Positions 6,494 to 8,933 of a stretch of 8,933 nt of DNA are shown in pieces; position 1 is the first letter of the stretch, and every line of letters begins with the position of its first letter. Made by a program: the position numbers and the translations under genes. A model generated the notes under the pieces. That model made no database searches. It worked only from the letters and a program-made list of their open reading frames with translations, and was not told where the DNA came from. This DNA is from Planctomycetaceae bacterium (GTDB taxonomy: Bacteria; Planctomycetota; Planctomycetia; Pirellulales; UBA1268), in NCBI GenBank assembly GCA_947440895.1, contig CANETO010000053.1, positions 1 through 8,933 of the forward strand, read 5' to 3'.

Positions 6494-8245
6494 CTAGGCG
6501 TGAGCGTGCAGTGGGGTCGGTACGGCACCCCGCATACCCGGCAGTTCGCAGAGTGTGCTGCCAACTGCCTCAGGGGCGGCGACCTCAATCGACAGGCAAT
6601 CCGCAGCGCCGCCGAGTGTCGCCCGCAGCGCATCGCGGCGGGCCGTCGATTCGACGACAACACCGTCCAACGCCCCCGTTTCCACCAAGAAACGCAGGCT
6701 ATTCCCCGCATCCGTGGTCAGCGATGTCCCGAGAAAGTCCTCGAACAGCGCAGCGAGATCCTCGTCATGGAGGTAGGCGATGCGTCGCGACCGGCAGCCC
6801 AGCCGCGACTGCATCAGGGCCTTCAACACCGGCAGGCTCGCGGGTGTATTGCTCAGCACGAACAGCACTGTCGAATAACTACCGACGTCGATCGCCGTCC
6901 GTAACACCTCCACCGGGAGGAGGCGGTTGCCAGTCAGGAGCGACTGTGATCGAGCGATTCTTGGCCCAGACGCGGCGGCAAAAAAATCTGTCTGCCACGC
7001 CTTGGACTCAAGGCCCGCACACAGGCGTCCGCACGAACACGTGCTTCCAGGAAGTGCTGGCGTGACGACCGCGAGTGTCTGACGGGTGACCGCCGGCTGG
7101 GGATGCGGGCGATCCGTGAGCGTGTTCATGACGGCCGCCGCGGCTGGCCTCCACCCGACCGTATCGAGCAGCGTCTGGCCAAACGCCACCGACCGCTCCC
7201 GCAACGCGGGATTCCGCTGTAGCCTCACCATCGCGGTAGCGATGCTCTCCGGCTCCCGTGGGTCGCACGACAATTCCGGAATGACGAGTTCCGCCACAGA
7301 CGACGTGTTCGATCCCACGACGGGTACGCCGCAGCCATGGGCTTCCAGTACCGGCAGGCCGAGGCCCTCGTAGAGCGAGGGAAACACCATCATCTCGGCC
7401 TGTCGGAGGATGCCGATGAGTTCCTCGTCAGACACGTAGCCCGTGCAGACGACCGCCCCCGGACGAATCCCCAGCGACCGGGCGAGGTCCTCGAGTTCGG
7501 CGATTCTTTCCGCCGTCAGCGTGCAGACCACGGCGAGCTGATGATCGGGGGCGTGTTGCTGAAACGCCGCGAAGGCCCGCACCATGCCTTCCATGTTCTT
7601 GCGCCAGTCCTCGCCGCCGATGGAGAGGCAAAACGGCTGCCGCAGACCGTGGCGAGCGACAGCGTTGGCGTCGCCCCCGGCTTGAATGAGCACCCGCTTA
7701 CCATGGTCGATGTCCCCATACACGCAGTGGACCCGCGCGGGATCGACACCGGCATGACGGATCGTGTCGTGCCGCGTCGCCTGGCTGATCGCAAACAACT
7801 GGTCGTACTCCCGCATCAGCCGCAGCCCGTCAAGGTAGGGACGGCGGGACGCCGGCGACGGCAGATACCGCTCGGGAAACAGGTACGGAATCAGGTCGTA
7901 GACGATTCCCAGTCGATGGGGCTGGTGACGCGCGAGCCAGTGCGGGAAAATGTAGTCGCGACCACGGCCGAATTGCGGCAGGAAGAAGCAGGTTGTCAGT
8001 ACGCAGTCGATGCGGCTGTCGAAGCCGTCGGCCAGCGCCGACTCGAGCCACCACTCGCCATGCTCGGCGAGTTCATCGAACCGCAGGGGCGGCGGCAGCT
8101 GGTCGTCCCAGAGAAACAGGTGGCGGTGCTCCGGCTCATCCCGGCTCATTTGCAGCACCAGGCTCTGCGAGTAGGCGGCGATACCGCGATCCGGGTTCCA
8201 CTGCGCCGACCGGAGATCACTGAGGATGGTGAGGCGACGTGGCAT
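6494..8245 (-). CDS. GT4 glycosyltransferase fused to a partial second glycosyltransferase, 583 aa
   Basis: Residues 1 to about 380 form a complete GT4-type enzyme: RGIAAYSQ (20-27) is the N-terminal acceptor loop, GIVYDLIP (113-120) the YDLIP signature, FAISQATRHD (151-160) follows, and IGGEDWRKNMEG (209-220) contains the donor-phosphate Arg-Lys. E293 and E301 (EGLGLPVLE) form the E-x7-E motif. After a short Pro-rich linker, residues about 390-560 resemble the N-terminal half of another GT-B enzyme: a LAVVTPALPG start, VLFVLSNTPAS (460-470), IAYLHDEDLAAL (489-500) and DGVVVESTARRDAL (527-540). No donor-binding half follows; a TAG ends the protein at 583. The spot where related proteins carry a serine/glycine loop is replaced by a Cys-rich stretch (STCSCGRLC). 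ATG 8245 has only a distant AGGAAG, 12 nt upstream. It lies 26 nt after the coiled-coil gene. The first domain is probably active; the second is probably a remnant or a binding module. Confidence 0.92.
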   Translation of the reverse strand: MPRRLTILSDLRSAQWNPDRGIAAYSQSLVLQMSRDEPEHRHLFLWDDQLPPPLRFDELAEHGEWWLESALADGFDSRIDCVLTTCFFLPQFGRGRDYIFPHWLARHQPHRLGIVYDLIPYLFPERYLPSPASRRPYLDGLRLMREYDQLFAISQATRHDTIRHAGVDPARVHCVYGDIDHGKRVLIQAGGDANAVARHGLRQPFCLSIGGEDWRKNMEGMVRAFAAFQQHAPDHQLAVVCTLTAERIAELEDLARSLGIRPGAVVCTGYVSDEELIGILRQAEMMVFPSLYEGLGLPVLEAHGCGVPVVGSNTSSVAELVIPELSCDPREPESIATAMVRLQRNPALRERSVAFGQTLLDTVGWRPAAAAVMNTLTDRPHPQPAVTRQTLAVVTPALPGSTCSCGRLCAGLESKAWQTDFFAAASGPRIARSQSLLTGNRLLPVEVLRTAIDVGSYSTVLFVLSNTPASLPVLKALMQSRLGCRSRRIAYLHDEDLAALFEDFLGTSLTTDAGNSLRFLVETGALDGVVVESTARRDALRATLGGAADCLSIEVAAPEAVGSTLCELPGMRGAVPTPLHAHA

Positions 8246-8271
8246 GGTCGGGCACCACTTCCTGATCGCGT

Positions 8272-8583
8272 TTACTTGGCGCGCCGCTGGCTGAAGGGAG
8301 CCTCAGCCGGTGCTTCTGACGCCACCGCCGCAAACTGCAGATACTGCAATCCCACCTGCTCGCGGCAGAGGGCCTCGAGTTCCTCGATCCGACGCTCCAA
8401 CTCCTCGATGCGCAGTGGGAGCGTTTCAAGTTGAGCGACACGCGGCTCAAGCGAAGAAAGCTGATCGACACGACGGCCCACCGCTGAGATCCGGCCGATG
8501 CCCATGATCTTTTTGAGCCTGCGAAACAAGGGTTTCAGAGAGGCTTGTGAGAACGCGCGGGCCCAGGTGGTTGGCTGTGACAT
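8272..8583 (-). CDS. Small coiled-coil protein, 103 aa, unknown function
   Basis: I do not recognise a family. From ATG 8583 the protein has a basic N-terminal segment (LKPLFRRLKKIMGIG, 16-30). A long heptad-patterned helix follows from about residue 34 to 77, with Leu, Val and Ile at a/d positions and many Arg/Glu pairs (LEPRVAQLE, RIEELERRIEELEAL). After VGLQYLQFAAV (77-87) comes a short Ala/Pro tail ending RRAK. There is no signal peptide or membrane span. It lies 26 nt before the fused glycosyltransferase and is probably co-transcribed with it. A TTG at 8643 would add 20 residues, but ATG 8583 is the better start even though no clear Shine-Dalgarno sequence precedes it. It could be an oligomerising scaffold for the transferases, or the detached coil of a larger methyltransferase or glycosyltransferase. 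Codon-level pattern and position support a real gene. Confidence 0.68.
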   Translation of the reverse strand: MSQPTTWARAFSQASLKPLFRRLKKIMGIGRISAVGRRVDQLSSLEPRVAQLETLPLRIEELERRIEELEALCREQVGLQYLQFAAVASEAPAEAPFSQRRAK

Positions 8584-8719
8584 GATTGGTGACGCAGGAG
8601 AGTCTGGTTGCAGGCCGCACCGGAAACCCCTGGGGGATACCAAAGCTCGGCTTCGCGAGAAACCCCAGTGTGTGCAGTCCCTGATGGAAATTCAGCAGCC
8701 ATCGCCCGGCCGTAGCCGC
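8584..8719 (-). other. 136-nt intergenic gap
   Basis: This gap lies between the partial glycosyltransferase and the coiled-coil gene. It holds a short CTCG-6-CGAG inverted repeat near 8645-8660 and two GGGGTTTC copies about 30 nt apart on the minus strand. Neither makes a convincing terminator or promoter. Confidence 0.4.
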
Positions 8720-8933
8720 TCAGATCCCGCCCAGCAGCCCGGCATACACATCGGCATAGCCCCGGGCCGTGGCCGCCCAGGAAAAGCCGGCGGCATGGTC
8801 CTTGAGCCGCGTCGCGAAAGCCGGATCGGCCTGATACCGGGCCAGGCCGTCCCGGTAGACCGCCGCCAATTCCGCCGGCTCATAGCCGTCGAAATAGTAG
8901 CCCATGTCGCCAGCGATCTCTGGCAGGCTCGTA
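8720..8933 (-). CDS. GT4-type glycosyltransferase, C-terminal fragment (5' part outside window)
   Basis: The frame enters from the right edge and ends at a stop codon (8722-8720); 70 codons are visible. TSLPEIAGDMGYYFDGYEP at the start of the visible part is the segment that follows the E-x7-E motif in GT4 enzymes: a Ser-x-x-Pro-Glu-x-x-Gly donor-contacting loop, then an acidic strand. The rest (ELAAVYRDGLARYQ, FSWAATARGYADVY) is the usual C-terminal helix pair with the Phe-Ser-Trp turn. An internal ATG at 8905 is not the true start, because the conserved motif lies upstream of it. The domain with the catalytic residues is outside the window, so activity and specificity cannot be judged. Confidence 0.85.
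   Translation of the reverse strand, partial: TSLPEIAGDMGYYFDGYEPAELAAVYRDGLARYQADPAFATRLKDHAAGFSWAATARGYADVYAGLLGGI

Noticed and set aside
6470..6500. Hairpin GCCA-TC-TGGC after the stop of the fused glycosyltransferase as a terminator.
   Set aside because: The stem is four base pairs with a two-base loop and no T run follows, so it would not act as an intrinsic terminator.
7337..8434. Plus-strand open frame of 365 codons.
   Set aside because: It is antisense to the fused glycosyltransferase and the coiled-coil gene. It shows no recognisable domain, and its composition is typical of a shadow frame.
8584..8643. Longer start (TTG 8643) for the coiled-coil protein.
   Set aside because: The additional 20 residues are Pro/Gly-rich and lack features. 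An ATG is available at 8583, though the ribosome site is weak in both cases.

Overview
This GC-rich window (estimated by eye at a little over 60% G+C) carries one long run of co-oriented genes, all read from the minus strand, so transcription runs from high to low coordinates. Every gene that can be recognised belongs to surface-polysaccharide synthesis: GT4-type glycosyltransferases, GDP-mannose 4,6-dehydratase, an FkbM methyltransferase and two closely related SAM-dependent methyltransferases. This is a bacterial O-antigen, capsule or exopolysaccharide locus. High GC, variable Shine-Dalgarno strength and this gene mix would suit a planctomycete or a GC-rich proteobacterium. The sequence alone does not settle the lineage. 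No tRNA, rRNA, CRISPR array, insertion sequence or phage gene was seen.

Layout in transcription order: (1) the last 70 codons of a GT4 glycosyltransferase entering from the right edge (8933-8720); (2) a 136-nt gap, then a 103-residue coiled-coil protein (8583-8272); (3) after 26 nt, a 583-residue protein made of a complete GT4 enzyme plus an apparent half of a second glycosyltransferase (8245-6494); (4) a 168-nt spacer with a G8 tract, the largest gap in the window and the best place for an internal promoter; (5) gmd (6325-5294); (6) SAM methyltransferase copy A (5257-4301); (7) an FkbM methyltransferase (4228-3497); (8) a GT4 enzyme starting at a GTG (3440-1890); (9) a second GT4 enzyme overlapping it by ATGA (1893-541); (10) methyltransferase copy B (468-1), cut by the left edge. 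Copy B is homologous to copy A, 79 of 100 aligned residues being identical.

Working together, Gmd would turn GDP-mannose into GDP-4-keto-6-deoxymannose, the precursor of GDP-fucose, GDP-rhamnose or GDP-perosamine. The enzyme that finishes that sugar is not in the window. Three complete and one partial GT4 enzymes would build the oligosaccharide at the cytoplasmic face of the inner membrane, and up to three methyltransferases could decorate or cap it. Transferase specificities cannot be read from the sequence.

The points most worth a second look are the duplicated methyltransferase that brackets an FkbM-GT4-GT4 cassette, the half glycosyltransferase fused to a whole one, the run of five consecutive proteins ending in Ala-Ala, and the small coiled-coil protein. 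I did not find a clearly new kind of system. This looks like a modular polysaccharide locus with signs of duplication and domain loss.
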